Below are positions 1 to 14,400 of a DNA stretch of 64,000 nt, piece by piece. Under the pieces are notes generated by a model. It did not search any database. It saw only the letters and a program-made list of their open reading frames with translations, and was not told the DNA's origin. The stretch is from Fragum whitleyi (lineage: Eukaryota; Mollusca; Bivalvia; Cardiida; Cardiidae), in NCBI GenBank assembly GCA_948146395.1, contig OX411545.1, positions 22,709,526-22,773,525 of the forward strand, read 5' to 3'. The translations under genes were made by a program, and so were the position numbers. Position 1 is the stretch's first letter. Each line of letters opens with the position of its first letter.

Positions 1-106
1 CATCCATATACTGATGAAAGGTTCGGAAGTACGTGGGGGCAGCACCTGTACTCCTGGCACTCTGCCATATTGGTTGTTCTGAAAAACATTTATATCGTCA
101 GTGGAA

Positions 107-440
107 AGTGTATCTATATATATATAATACGTACTTAGTGTTTTGTATGAAAAAAATATCTAACAAGGTTGGGAGAATTGATAATTGTTGAGGCTCTGCC
201 GAGACAATTATTCATTCTAACAACCGAGTTAGATATTTTTTTCGTACAATACACTAAGTATGTATTATATTTATCTTATAACCTCTATTTGTCTTGTTTT
301 TGTCGATGTTTCTGACTGAAATGCAAGTTTCTTAACATAACTGCATAATATCATTGTTCTAAAAATAACTATGTGATATCATAAAAAATATCAAACGGGA
401 TGTTATCACTCGGATATTTGTATAGATATAAGATAAACCT
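107..440. mobile_element. Palindromic MITE, ATAATACGTACTTAGTG family
   Basis: Arms ATAATACGTACTTAGTG... (124 on) and the inverse to about 270 fold into a long hairpin around GAGGCTCTGCCGAGACAATT; an AT-rich tail with ATAACTATGTGATATCATAA follows to 440. Other copies: 5731-6055 and, split, 39760-39917 with 41545-41665. Confidence 0.7.
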
Positions 441-679
441 AAAATCTAATACAAGTAACAATATCTTTCCTTTGTATGAAACAGTGCCAGACACAATTAA
501 CACTGCCAGATAATTATGCCTCACTATAACCCCAAATCCCAACCATATGTGCAAAGTGAAGTGACCAGGAACATTCTGTGAAAATTTCATCTAAATCTAT
601 CAATAATTGTTTTCAAGATTTCAACGCAATGGACTGATTACGTTTGAAACAAGTATCTGGTGTTGTATGCAACACATAA

Positions 680-1606
680 AGTCCCCTACCGGCTTCGTTT
701 GTCTCAATGTTTTCCCACGCCAATTCTATCAGGGACGTCAAAACCAGGTCTTGTTTTGGAAAGGGTTAAACAAGACTTACATGAGTTGTTGTCTCTGCTG
801 TGCCCACTATACAATTCATGCAAGCAATAGACAGATGCAAGAAATAGTATCAATAACAGTTACCTTGTCTGATCCAAGATGTTTTTCTTCAGTCTTGTTG
901 GTAAGAAATGAGAACTTTCACTGGAGGTGATAAATACTGCTGCATCACCACCCTGACTTACATGGCTTATAAATTTTTTTACATTTTAAAACAGGTTTCA
1001 TCAAGTTAGCTTGCTTAGTTATTAAGTTATTGCAGGATCCATTTTTTGCCATATTTTCACTATTTCCGTTACCATAGCAACCGCACTTTTTGTCAAAGAA
1101 CAAAGATAAAATGATGTGCATAATCTACACATTGCCATCTAGTCATATACCAAGTCTCATCAAATTAGCTTGCTTACTTATTAACTTATCGCAGGACCCA
1201 ATATTTTTTGCCATATTTTCACTATTTCCATAACCATAGCAACAACAGTTTTAGTCTAAAAACAAAAATAAAATGATGTGCATAATCTACACATTGCCAT
1301 ATAGTCATATACCAAGTCTCATCAAACTAGCTTGCTTAGTTATTATCTTATCGCAGGATCCCATTTTTGGCCATATTTTCACTATTTCTGTAACCATAGC
1401 AACCTCAATTTAAGTCGAAAAACAAAAATAAAATGATGTGCATAATCTACACATTGCCATCTAGTCATATACCAACTTTCATCAAAAACGCTTGCTTAGT
1501 TATTAAGTTATCGCGGGATCCAGATTTGAGCGGACAGACGGACGGACAGACAGACGGAGGGCAAACCTATAGTCCCCTCTGGTGTGAACACCGGTAGGGG
1601 ACTAAT
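680..1606 (+). mobile_element. Tandem-cored hairpin element, AGTCCCCTACCGG family
   Basis: 5' AGTCCCCTACCGG (680-692) matches the inverse CCGGTAGGGGACT (1591-1603). 3' hairpin AGTCCCCTCTGGTGTG/ACACCGGTAGGGGACT (1571-1603). Core of four units from 999 with spacing 159, 162 and 160 bp. A GACGGACGG-type tract precedes the hairpin. No ORF of interest. Confidence 0.75.
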
Positions 1607-1929
1607 AAAGGAAAATTGGAGTTGAACTATTTGTTTGCAGTGATAACCTAGACCTTGTCAGACGACCTTGTATTGTTTTAGGGTGGTACTTTTTATAGAT
1701 TGATGTAGTTTAGGGCACCTAGCCATTGCTTCTTATCATCTTTCCCTGAATATATAGTGACAAACATAAAGATGGGCATCAAAAGGATATTAACTGAAAT
1801 AGTTTGAAGATTTTTTTTATAAATTTAAGTGAAATTAAAATAAAAATCAAATTTTTGAAAGAAAAACACATGAAATAGATATTGGTATGTGTTTTATATT
1901 TGCTCTTCTTCTCTTTATACCATGGACTA

Positions 1930-2290
1930 AACAAACATTGAGCTGTCTAGACAGTCACATAGTGAAATTAGAAGATCACCTGACAGTCCTAAGATACTTT
2001 GAGACCTTATCTATCTATCAACAAAGTGCATAGTGAAGACTCTAATTGGTCTTCTAATTGAGGCGGTGCCTGAAATTTCCATCAGTTGCATTTGTGCATG
2101 AAGGACAGGTGTTGAGTCTGGACAATCAAAAAATATTCTAAAGTCAATCTTGGGTTGTGAGCAGCAGCAAGGTCCATGGCCATCTATTCAGTACCAAGTG
2201 AAGATCCTGATCAGACTGTGCAGCTCCACAGGCTGATTTGAGTCTTATCATTACAAACATACGAAATTGTTGGGAATGTCACACACAGGC
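1930..2290. repeat. Interspersed repeat, also inverted at 15190-15440
   Basis: AGACCTTATCTATCTATCA and GCATAGTGAAGACTCT here; CACTATGC and GATAGATAAGGTCTCAAAGT there. Nothing coding. Confidence 0.5.
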
Positions 2291-2314
2291 TAAATGTAGA
2301 TTAAATTCTCTTAC

Positions 2315-2442
2315 CATTAGGTGGCTTGATAGGTTCAAAGTTCCCTTTATTTTCAGCTGGTTTGTCCAATGTTGGGAGGTAAGATCTGAATAGGTGAAGT
2401 TCAGCTGGGAACCTGTCTGCGAGTACTCCTGTCACTATGATC
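2315..2442 (-). CDS. PLA2G6: PLA2G6-like exon 13 (patatin domain; last exon in window)
   Basis: 128 nt, acceptor TAATTTTCAG, donor GTAAGAG. Encodes [20 protein letters not shown] then [14 protein letters not shown], matching [19 protein letters not shown]. Leaves in phase 1, so coding continues; no exon with the GAAPTYF or DGG segments is found between 1 and 2300. Confidence 0.94.
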
Positions 2443-5400
2443 CTGAAAATTAACAGGTAAAAAATGTGTGTGTGTGTGTTAAACACCAATTTTCATATGC
2501 AATAATAGGTGTATGTGTTAAACACCTATGTCCATGTAATTTTTCTGAAACAGTGTGTTAATGTTGTGGCCATGCAAAAGTTACAATTTTCATATATTTG
2601 GCATTAAGAAAATTACTTTGACCTTATCTAATGATATTAAGAGGTACCAACAGAAAGCTCTTGTCACAAGCAATACACATGCAAAATGTGAAGTCTCTCA
2701 CAAACCAATCAAAGGATATATCATATTTCAAAGTTTTGGGGAGGCAGACAGACAAACACACAGGGCAAAAAGCAGTATGCCTCTGAACTATCCATGTGTA
2801 GGCATAAAAAAGATGTAACCAGTTACCAGAAAATTGATGAATCACTAGCCAAGCCCCTCCGTAATGACACTGCAATCGATTGTTAAAACAATTATTTATT
2901 TTTGAAAGTATTTTGTGATGGAAATTCAACAAACAGAAAATAATCCTTTGGTGTACCTAAACTCTATAACTACAGCTAGCTCAAGAGTTATGATGTAAAA
3001 GTGGCCATTCATGAAAATATTTGAAGCTAAAATGTCAAAAGCTAACGTGTTATAAATGAGTGGCAGAACGTATAGACAAGCAATCAGACTGCACAAATGT
3101 GCAGTCTGATCTTAGTCTGTAATACCTGATTTTCCTTTTTTAAACCAGAAAAGCTTCAGAATTATTCTTCCAGAATAAATACAGACCTCAAATAGTGTAT
3201 CCAGAACCTTCAGTCCTTTGATTTTAATGCAATTTTGCCATGATTTTAATTCAGCATGGCAAGGGTTAATATAGATCAATTACAAAATCCTCCTTACTTT
3301 GGATGTGAGATGTCAGTCATCATCCGATCTTCACCAAACTCCCTCTTTAAAAGGGATTCAAAGGGGACAGAATCATAGGGTCTAGGTCCCTTAAACACCT
3401 CATCTTTCAGTCTGAAGTATAGGCCCTTCATATACTGCAACGGTTTACCTGAAGTCAGATTAAAGAAATAAAAGTTAGGTTCATAGTCTGTTTCTATGCT
3501 AGGCATATTCAACCGAATTCATACTTTAACCCCCGTTCATTGAATTCCAAGTCAGCTATTAACAGACGGCGCTCATTGGCAGCCACAGCACTTAGACTTA
3601 CATTCTCACAGGTACCTATTTATACAACTGGGTAGAGAGAAGCAAAATGGAGTTAATTTTTTGCTCAGAAAAATTCCTGTGATCTGGCCAGGATTCATTC
3701 CTGATACCTTTCGATCCCAATGCCACCGTCCGAACCACTAGACCACAGATTCCATGGATTAAAGATATGAAATATATAGACAACTTACTCTAATGACAAT
3801 TAGGATAATTCCATTATAAAGCTTAAGCAATAGGAGTAGCGTACTTGGTTGCCTTATTCTGGACTATAACTATAACATAAGCAATGAGAGTTACATATTT
3901 AGATTTAAAGGAATGATCCATTGATACAACTTTTTTAATCCCAAGTTTGGAGTAAATAGCTGCAGTTCTTAGAACATGTAACAAATTGAGTAGGTATGAC
4001 TAGTAAATAGCATTACAATGTATAGATACTTACTTTGGTCTAGCACTGACCTCTTGATATGCCTTTAAAGATAATGTCAACCAAATTCTGTTTCAATTGA
4101 ACACAATGTCACTTATGAAATCAGGTGTCACATTGTGCCCCATTGAATAAATCTCTCCTAAGGCGACATCAGATTTATTTATCTATTTTTATTCATTTTT
4201 TATATGGGTAAACGCTATTTTCAACATTATAACAATTATATTGTGGCAGCTGGTGCACCTATCCATGTTTCCTGTTTATTTTTACACCAGTACAAACACA
4301 ACATTTAATCTTAGCTACCAGCTGCTCTTCCCACGTAAGCACACTGCTAGTAAAACGGATATGCCTGGGCACAGCCGTTACATGAACATTATGGGCATGT
4401 CCACTGTATAATATTACAAACAAAATATGGAAGATGTCTACCTTCTGCCCTTTGAATTTATGTAAAAAGGGAAGTGCTCTGGTGGAGCCCAAATATTACC
4501 CCAGGGTCTTGATATGTACATAATTGGTGAAAGTCCACTAGATGATGCTACAAACAAAATATGAAAGCTGTCTGCCTTCTGGTTTCACAGAAGAAGATTT
4601 TTGAAGGTTTTCCTATTTTCACCCTTTTTGTTGAGGATTAAGGGAGAGTTAAGGGTAGATTTCATTTATTTGAACAACTTTGGCAGAGCTTGACCAAACT
4701 AATATCCCTTCCAAGTTTCATCAAGATTGGCCCACCGGTTTAGGAGGAGAAGATGTTTAAAGAAATTGTGGACAATGCACAACTAACGACCGAGATTTGA
4801 CGGTCACAATAGGTCACCTTGAGCAATTCTTGCTCGGGTGAGCTATAAAGTAGTATACCTGGGCTAGACAAGCAGCTTATGTATCAGAGGGTTTGTTTAA
4901 ATTGGGTTTTATCTATCTTTCAGTTATATTGCCAAGGCTGGAGCACCTGGCCTCATGGTACATCTCACAACAGTACTACCATTATATCCCTTCTAGCCTC
5001 CAGCTGCTATCCAACATAGGTCTACAATTATCAACTAATTCATGGAAGAAAATTAGTTGGAAATGATGAGTGTTGTGGGAATAAAACCTTGGAACTTTTG
5101 AATGATAGTTGACAATGGACTACCAATGGACTATGATGGCTAATGGATCAGATGGAACAATGGGTTAGTTTAAACCTATATATTTTACATCGATTGGGAA
5201 ACAAGTTCTTACAACTTAGATTAATCCCTCTCGATTCTGCTTCCTGGAAAATACACCAGTACTCGCGCCGAATGTGTGGGCCAATGAAAGAACCAGGATC
5301 GATAGCCGCTCCCGGGAATCGAACTCAGGACCTTTGAGTCAAGAGGCCGACGCTCTACATCTAGACCACGGACACCACCAATGGGTTAGTACCTCTGTTA

Positions 5401-8400
5401 GAAGTAATAGGACATCATGGAGAATAGCACCAATCACCATACTTTGTTTGAAATACTGATGCATTTACTCTAAAACCCATTCACAAACAATTTTAAAAAA
5501 AGACCATACCTATTCCAATACCAAGTGCCAGAATTCCTCCAGTACTGGTCCCCCCTATCCAGTCAAATAAATCTTGTATTGATACCCCAGCTTCTGTCTC
5601 TATAGCACTCAATATTTGGATCAAGATCAGACCTCGTATACCCCCTCCATCCAGACATAATACCTGTACAGACAAATAGAAATAAAAGTGTAGTCCATTT
5701 CAAGGAGTCAGTGCAACTTTTTTTAAGTGTCTATATATATAATACGTACTTAGTGTATTATATGAAAAAAAATATCTAACGAGGTTGGGAGAATTGAAAA
5801 TTGTCGAGGCTCTGCCGAGACAATTATCAATTCTCACAACCGAGTTTGATATTTTTTTCATATAATACACTTAGTACGTATTATATTTATCTTATAACCT
5901 ATATTTGTCTTGTTTTCGTCGGCGTTTCTAACTGAAATGCAAGTTTCTAAAAATAACCACATTATATCATGTTCTAAAAATAACTATGTGATATCATAAA
6001 AAATATCATACAGGATGTTATCATACGGATATTTGTATAGTTATAAGATAAAAATGTATAGGCACTTACAATAGTTTTGTCATGACCCCTGAATTTCCAG
6101 ATAGCCAATTCAGATACCATTTCCCTCCTAATAAATGCTCCCGGGAGCTATACATAACATGGTCAGGGACCTTTTCTTGAGAATGCAATTTCTGATTAAA
6201 ACAAGAGGACCCTGAGGGCCCTAAATCGCTCACCTGATATTTCAAGTTAATTATCATTAAGACTACTTTTCCTGTGATATGGCAGGAACCTTCCCATTTT
6301 CAACAGAGTTCATTCTTGTGACCTGGCAAACAGTTTGACCAAGTTTCATGAAGATTGGATCATATTTGTGGCATCTGGAGCTCTTACAAGAAAATTGTCA
6401 TTAAGGCCCCTTTTCCTGTGAAATGGCACAGATCCTTCCCATTTTCAAAAGAGTTCATCCTCATGACCTAACAAACATTCTGACCAAGATTCATGATGAT
6501 TGGACAATATTTGTGGCTTCTGGAGTGTAAACAAGAAAATTGTCATAAAGGCCCCTTTTCCTGTGATATGGCACAGATCTTTCCCATTTTAGCAATTTTT
6601 ACAAGGGACCAGCCAAGAAATATTTCTGCAAAGTTTGGTTGAATTTGACCCAATAGTTTAGGAGGAGATGTCGTTTAAAGAAAATGTTGACACCGTGACA
6701 GACTGATGGACACCGGACATTGATAGATCACAATAGCTCATTTGAGCACTTTGTGCTCAAGTGAGCTAAAAATCATTGAACCTATGTCTTTATGGCCTTT
6801 TTACCTTTAATTTGAGGTTAACTTCCTCAAAGAAAACTTACATCAAATTAGAGAAGAAGTCTCAACAAGTTTTTTAAAAAAATATAGGCATTTGCAGTGC
6901 ATTTTCTTAGTAAAAAATGTAGGGGTGCGACTACTGTAAACAGGGTAATTTTGGCGGTGGTTTTATTTTGGCTATATTGGCGGTCAAGCTAAAATGCGCC
7001 AAAATAAATCCACCGCCAATATTTGTCATTATTAAATAAGAAATTTCTTTATTATGATAAATATGATATCTATACATTTTTAGTGAATGTTAAATAAATT
7101 AATATCAAAGATATGCAGACCATACTCATTGGAATGCTGACAACGTTGACATTTCGACGGGTCAGCGCAATACTATTGTAAGTGCCTATAAATTATATGC
7201 ACTTACAACAGTATTGCACTGATCTCTCAATTTCAAGATTCCAGATCCAAGTTGGTTGATTCATTGTAATGAAATCATAGCGAAAAGGTATGAAAAACTA
7301 ATACATGCGTTATAACTATAACAAAAGGTGTGAAAACAAACTATTGTCAAGTTTGTAAAAAGTTGACATTACTCTAGAAATCGCCTTTCTTTTATTTACG
7401 TTGTTCTAAACGACGAAAAAATGTAAAATATAGATAAAGCTTTTAATTTTGGCGTTTAAGTGAGATGCGCCAAAATAAATCACCGCCAATAAATCGTAAT
7501 CGAAAAACCGCCAAATGTGGACACCGCCAATATAAAGCCGTTTACAGTATTTAAGGGAGGGTGCTATTGTAAAGGGAAATACTGTGAGCTCAGTCAATTA
7601 CAACCATCCTGGGGCCATGGTCTGGGTTTGGCTGACTTTCCTCAACATTTAACAAAAATCATAGTGATATTATGTAATTTATCTCCCTCCCATGGTGGGA
7701 TGATTAAAGTAATTTGTGAGATGGACGTCAAGTGTAATGATGCTTTTGTTGTACTGGTGTGAGAAATGATGGAAACCATGAGTAGAAGCACCAGCAAAAG
7801 CTAGATATCTGCGAAACCCCATTTCAAGATAACGAATAAGATTTATTTCTTGAACATTTATGTGCCTGAAACATTTTTCTTTTGTAAGATTGACAATGAT
7901 AACCAACTGTGAGCAATGATGACCCTGATATTTACATTAACTGATGCATATTGATGATATGTACCTCCATACCAAATATGAATATTTGGTTTTCAAATAT
8001 TTTGACATCATGGGAAAATGTTAGTTTAAATTTTCTAGGCTAGATTTGGGATAAGAGTAAAAACTTTATCTTGATGTTAAGACCCCCTTGCATTTTGTTG
8101 TAAGGTACTTGCATATCAAATATAAGCACGGCAATTCAAATAATATGAAGTTTAGGAAATGTCAAGCATGCAAATTATTAAATACAATGTGTGTTATTGA
8201 TATGACTTTGAAAAATTTCAAAGTATTAACTCTAATAAAATACATAGAGGATAATCGTTTGTGTCTGTGTATGATCAATTTATCATTCATTGAGTGAACA
8301 ACAAAAGCTTTATTTATATGAAGTATATAGCTTTTGTTTTTCACTCAATGAAAGATAAATTGATATTACACAACAAGAGGACCATGATGGTCCTAGATCG

Positions 8401-11400
8401 CTCACCTGCATCTCTTTGACCCCTGGGACATCAAATTAATAAAATAGGCAGATGTCAAAAAGGAGATATTTCCTACATAAGATCAATATCATGTTTTCAG
8501 CCAAGAGCAAGACAGATATGCCTTTTCGCTCTTTGATTCTATGTAAAAAGGGATGCACCCTGGTGGGGCCAAAATGTGACCCCAGGGTCTTGATATGAAC
8601 AAACTTGATAGAGGTCTATTACATGATGCTACAAACTAAATATGAAAGCTGTCTTACTTCTGGTTACAGAGAAGAAGATTTTTGAAGGTTTTCCTAATTT
8701 CACCCATTGTGCTCAGATGAGCTAAAAGGGATGCACCCCTGTGGAGCCCAAATATGACCCAAGGGTCTGGATATGAACAAACTTGGTAGAGGGCTTCTAG
8801 GTGATGCCTCATACCAAATATGAAAGCTTTCTGCCATCTGGTTTCGGAAAAGAAGATTTTAAAAGATTTTCGCTCTTTGATTCTATGTAAAAAGGGTTGC
8901 GCCAGGGTAGAGCCCAAATATGATCCTAAGGTCTTGATACAAACAAACTTGGTAGAAGTCCACTAGATGATACTACATACCAAATATGAAAGCTGTCTGC
9001 CTTCTGGTTTCAGAGAAGAAGATTTTTTAAGATTTTCATTTTTTTACCCATTGTGCTCAGATGAGCTAAAAGGGATGCACCCCTGTGGAGCCCAAATATG
9101 ACCCAAGGGTCTGGATATGAACAAACTTGGTAGAGGGCTTCTAGGTGATGCCTCATACCAAATATGAAAGCTTTCTGCCATCTGGTTTCAGAGAAGAAGA
9201 TTTTTTAAGAATTTCACTATTTGATTCTATGTAAAAAGGCTTGCGCCCAGGTGGAGACCAAATATGACCCCAGGTTCTTGATATGAACAAACTTGGTAGA
9301 GGTTTACTAGATGATGCTACATACCAAATATGAAAGCTGTCTGCCTTCTGGTTTCAGAGAAGAAAATTTTTAAAGATTTTCCTATCCTATTTTCACCCTT
9401 TGTTAAGGGTAAAGGGAAAGTTAAGGGTGGATTTTACTTTGGTAGAGCTTGACCCAAGGAACATCCCTGCCAAGTTTCATCAAGATTTGCCCACTGGTTT
9501 AGAAGGAGAAGATGTTTAAAGAAATTGTGGACTTGGCATGACGCACGACAGACGACTGAAGACAGACCCCAGACATTGGACGATCACTTCGTGCTCAGGT
9601 GAGCTAAAAAACATATTAGATGAATTTTTGTACAGTGTGTCATTTTCATTTTTCTTTCCTCCAAAAAAGTTCTTTGACACTGATTTAAGATTGATTATTC
9701 TTAAACATGACAAAAAATTTGAAGACTGTTGGTTGTTTCGAAAACAGTTGTAGAAGTTAAAGAGATCATGCTTATTGTGATGGGTAAGGTGATAGCATTT
9801 CTGCATATTGAGGTCAATGTAAAATTACGCAAAATATGCCCTACTTAAAAAGCATATGCATTTCCAGATTCATTGGATAGTCCCCAAGTTCTTGATAACA
9901 TTGTGACTGAAATGCCATTCCTTGATGGTTTTTGGCATTAAAATGTCTTTGCAGAGATTCGCAATGATAAATGGTTGAAAATGCGGCGGAACAACGTCAT
10001 AATGCTAAAGGTTGCCATAAGACTGGCTTCATATGATAAGCCATTGAAAATGAATTTGTTGTTTCAAGACAGGCTGTCTCCATTCTATGGCACCACTCTA
10101 ACGTACATCAGTATGTTAAATATAGAGCCAAACAGGTCTAACATGTAAAAACAATGTTTGTCCAGCACTGAAAATACTGGAACGGTATTTGTTTTATTTC
10201 ACTCTAACTACAATTTCAAAGACAGTTAAAGTCTTTAGATGGCCTGAAATATCCTGACAGAAAGTGTGGATCAGATTTGAGAGGTCAGACTTGCTACAGC
10301 AAGACACCTTCCCCGAAACAGTCTATATTGACGTCACCATTGCAAATCTTTTATCAAAATTGATAATTCTGTTTTAATTAAGGAATAAGATGCCTGAATT
10401 TTACCTTCCTCAATTGACTGTACATATACATGTAGATAATTTTTGTTAAAGATATAATATGTTTTAAATGTGAAGGAACTTTTTTGAAGAGTATAATTGT
10501 TTAATATCATCATTTGTTTATTTTGCTCCACTTAGATAACATCAAACTGGGTAAATTTGAACGAAAGCATGTTATTATTTCTTTGGCAATTTCCCAGGTT
10601 TGGTGGTAAGAATTGCAGGTAATTATCTACCATTATTTCCTGATAATCCACCAAAATTCAGAAGAGTATTAAAGAAATAAAGTTACTTACCCTATCTCCA
10701 ATACTAGAGAGTCCATCAGTCATGTCCAATAAGGATTCTCCTTTACCCGTTTCTAATAGTGATGAACAACTTACAGCTGCACAAAGCATGTCGTCAAATA
10801 ATGCTGTAACAAGGGCAAATTCTTAAGAATTCTGTTTAACAATTTTCTCTGTCATCGTTATCTTAATCCCTTCTTTATACAGACATATCTGATAGCAAAA
10901 CGTAACATCATCTGAACAGTCCAAAGAACCTCATAGACACAATGCCAAATGCAATTTTATTATAATTTTATTTGCTAGTTCTTTATTACTTTTTTTGTTT
11001 TAATTACTACTTAGTACATTGTATGACAGCTTTGGTGGATCTTTCTTTCATGAGTAAGGTAAGAAATTGGAAATGAAGACAAACTTTAATTTAATAGAAG
11101 AAAAGGGATGCTCACAAATTTAGACCTAATTAAAAACTATAGTTTTCTGAAAAAATGAAAAATAATTTACCCATTTTATCAAGTGTGAGGAATGGTTTAT
11201 ATTTTTCATCTGATTTTCCATTAAATTTTCCCTCTTGAGAGCACCCTGCCATGCACCCTTTTACAGTTTCAGAACATCGTTTGGCACCAGACATGTTGAG
11301 CATGAATAAAATAGCATCTCTGTAAATATCAGAAAAAGCATTATGACATATTTCCACAGTTATGGTCCCACTTTTTGACACTCTTGAAGAAAAAAATGGT

Positions 11401-14400
11401 TCTTTAAACTTACGGAGATGAGGAAATTGCATGTGACAAGCAACATATTTAAGTGTCCATCACTTTGTCTTTCCCAAAAGACAAACAAGAGATACTAATT
11501 CTAAATTATAACCAAAGTCCATCTAGACAATCTATCTCACACCCACTTGACCAAAATTTGCCGCTTGTCCAATAATTCATGTAAACAAACATTCTGACCA
11601 AGTTTCAAGACATTTCAGCCTCTAGACCATACAAAAGGTAAAGTTTGATGATGGACAACAGTTGTGGTGGACAAACAGAGCCATATTATATTCATTCTCA
11701 GGTGAGCTAAAAACAAAAGGGCTGAATTGGCCCTAATTACTCATCTGAATAGTTTAAGATGAATCAGTAGAAACTTGTACTAAAAAGGAAATAAATTGCC
11801 ACAATGGTTTGAGAGATGAGTCATGTTTAACAATTTCAAATTCAAAATAAGCCCCTATCCTGCCACAACAATAGTCACTTACTTGTTTTTATTTTTGGAT
11901 GTAGCAATCATGTGTCTTGGTGTATGATTTTGGTCATTTTGTCTGTTAACATCTGCACCAAACACAACAAATGTCTGGATTAAATCAACATCATCTTGCT
12001 GTAAAATACAAACATTTGTCAGGGGTATGAAAATACGGATTTTCTCCACTTGCTTGTAGACAAGTAAAAATGCTTTCCTACTAGTCCATGGTGAAAATGA
12101 ACTTATCTGCATTATAAGATGACAATTGAGAAAACATTATTTTCTTAATGAAGAAAATGCTTTGTTCAAGCATTTACTTCATTAAAAAAAGTTTTCTTCT
12201 CTTTTGTATAAACATTTGGATAATTCATCTCTTAGATCCATTTATCAGCATTCCAAGTTAGCCATGGTATTAACTTGTCAACTGACAAGTCTCCTCAGAC
12301 CTATAATAAATTACTTGACTGCAAGTAGAAAAGCCCACCTCGGAAAAGTTGGGCATGGGAATTCCACACCTCTGCATAAGTATTTCAATAGAACACTTTT
12401 GATACTGCTTCTATCCTTGGAATGAAAAAAATCAGGGAATTGTAATAATAATTGTGCAATATTAAAGACAAAGCAGGTACTTTTTAAGCTAATTGATAAA
12501 TTGTTAATTCTTTAAAGAGAAATTTGTAGAAAAAAGGAATTGTTACACTTACAACTCGATCAATTTACATCAGTTGTATCAGATGAGCAAAATATGAATA
12601 CGATGTCATAGCAAATGACAGCTTATTTAAAGCCAGGGAAAATAATGGTAGAATATTCTGGAAAATGCTTAATCAAATATGAAGAATGAAAAATTCAAAT
12701 TTCACTTGATATGTATAGTCTGTTTGACTTCTATATGGACCAACATTTCGCCAAAAATCTCAGAATTGAATAAATGAAACATATTTTTTTCTTGTCATAT
12801 CATATTTTCCATCTAATACCATGACGAATCATGATTTTCCGTCAGTCTACATGTTAACTTCCAGCCTTTCATACCTTCTTGTGTCTGTATTAAACGGAAA
12901 AGCACTTACCCAACCAAAAATAGTTCTGATTTGCATAGGGGTCGAGTCAAAAGTGTATGATTTTAAGTGAGTCATTTTGGTATAAAATCAAGAATTTTTA
13001 TGAAATTAATTTTGTCGAAAGTCTTATATTCCTTGGGATATCAAAACTGAATGTATATTCTCTTTGTTTAAAAACCGTTTGGCCTGATAAATTAAAATTG
13101 TTGTTATCTATCTGAGACAAACCCCATATTCACATATTTAAACCAATCAAAAAGCATTATTTAACGAATTTCACGAGGAAAACTAGAAAAGCAGGCGAGT
13201 AATAACAGTACAAATCACGAGATTTTTAAGACGACATGCCCGTCGATATGATAATTATCATGTCCAAATAAGGAAGAATGGACATTTCTTCTGTCAAATG
13301 TTTAGTATGAAACCACATGTATTTACTATATTGTTTACATCTTGTTACAACTAAACAGCCTTCTTCACCCCTCGTGTTTAAGGGTGGAAAATGTGAAAAT
13401 ATTAACATTAACTAGATAAACAAAATCATTATTTTGAAATAATTTTATTTCCAAAAAATATTTTTTGAAATGGTATTAAGCTGAAATTAAGATTTTACCA
13501 CATACAAATTGCTCATTCAGACTCGATTTTATGCAATTGATGAAAAGGTGGGTCTATTTAGAAGTCAAACAGATTATATGTGTCCCATTTTAAATCAGTA
13601 AACAACACTATATTTTTCTTTTTTGGTGTGTGTCGGGGGGGATTTAGCCTGTTTAAAATCAACTTTTTATGAAAAATAATTGTAAGTCAAAATAAAAAAT
13701 TGTACATGGTGTTTTCACACATTTGTTAGATTCTGCCTTACAATATCTCTTTGGTATTTTCTTTAGAAAATGTTTGCAAGGAGATGGTGCATGGCAGAAG
13801 TCCATATTTAGTTACAAATCTACAGTTTTGTAGCAACCTTTTTGTACCCAAAAAGTGATCACAAGATGTTTAGTAAAACACGCCCTAGGTAGAGAAATAT
13901 CATACTTTATTGTTCAATAAAAAATAACACATTTGATATCAAGTTTAACTCGAACTGTCGCAGAGTGGACATATACCCCCACCAGCACTTTGTCAAAATA
14001 TAAGTATAATTAAAGCAGGATTTGTTTGTAACAAATATTGAGGTCATATGCAGTATTTGCTTGAAGTTTCATGATTGTAGGTCACTTGGTTCTTGAGTAA
14101 GAGTCCAGAAATGAAAATTGAACAAAAATGACAATGACCTTGACCTATGTGGCCAAAAACAATCGGGCACTTCCTTGAGTCATAAGCAACATTTGCATAA
14201 AGTTTCATGATTGTAGGTCGCTTCGTTCTCGAGTTTAAGAGACTGGAAACGAAAAATGAACAAAAGCTGATTGCAACCTTGACCCTTGACCTATGTGACC
14301 CAACTACAATAGGGCACTTACTCAGGTCAAAAGCAGCATTGGCATAATGTTTCATGATTGTAGGTCACTCGGTTCTTGAGTAAGCGTCTGGCAAGGAAAA

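Noticed and set aside
1..2300. Final exons of PLA2G6
   Set aside because: Searched for GAAPTYF and LDGGLLANNP coding on minus; not found, so they lie outside the window.
2624..2932. 102-codon minus ORF with Cys-rich segment ([10 protein letters not shown])
   Set aside because: Derived from a repeat with a GCAGACAGACAAACACAC tract; no splice or family support.
14044..14355. 103-codon minus ORF with repeated CPIVxGH phrases
   Set aside because: Translation of the 146-bp tandem core of a repeat element.
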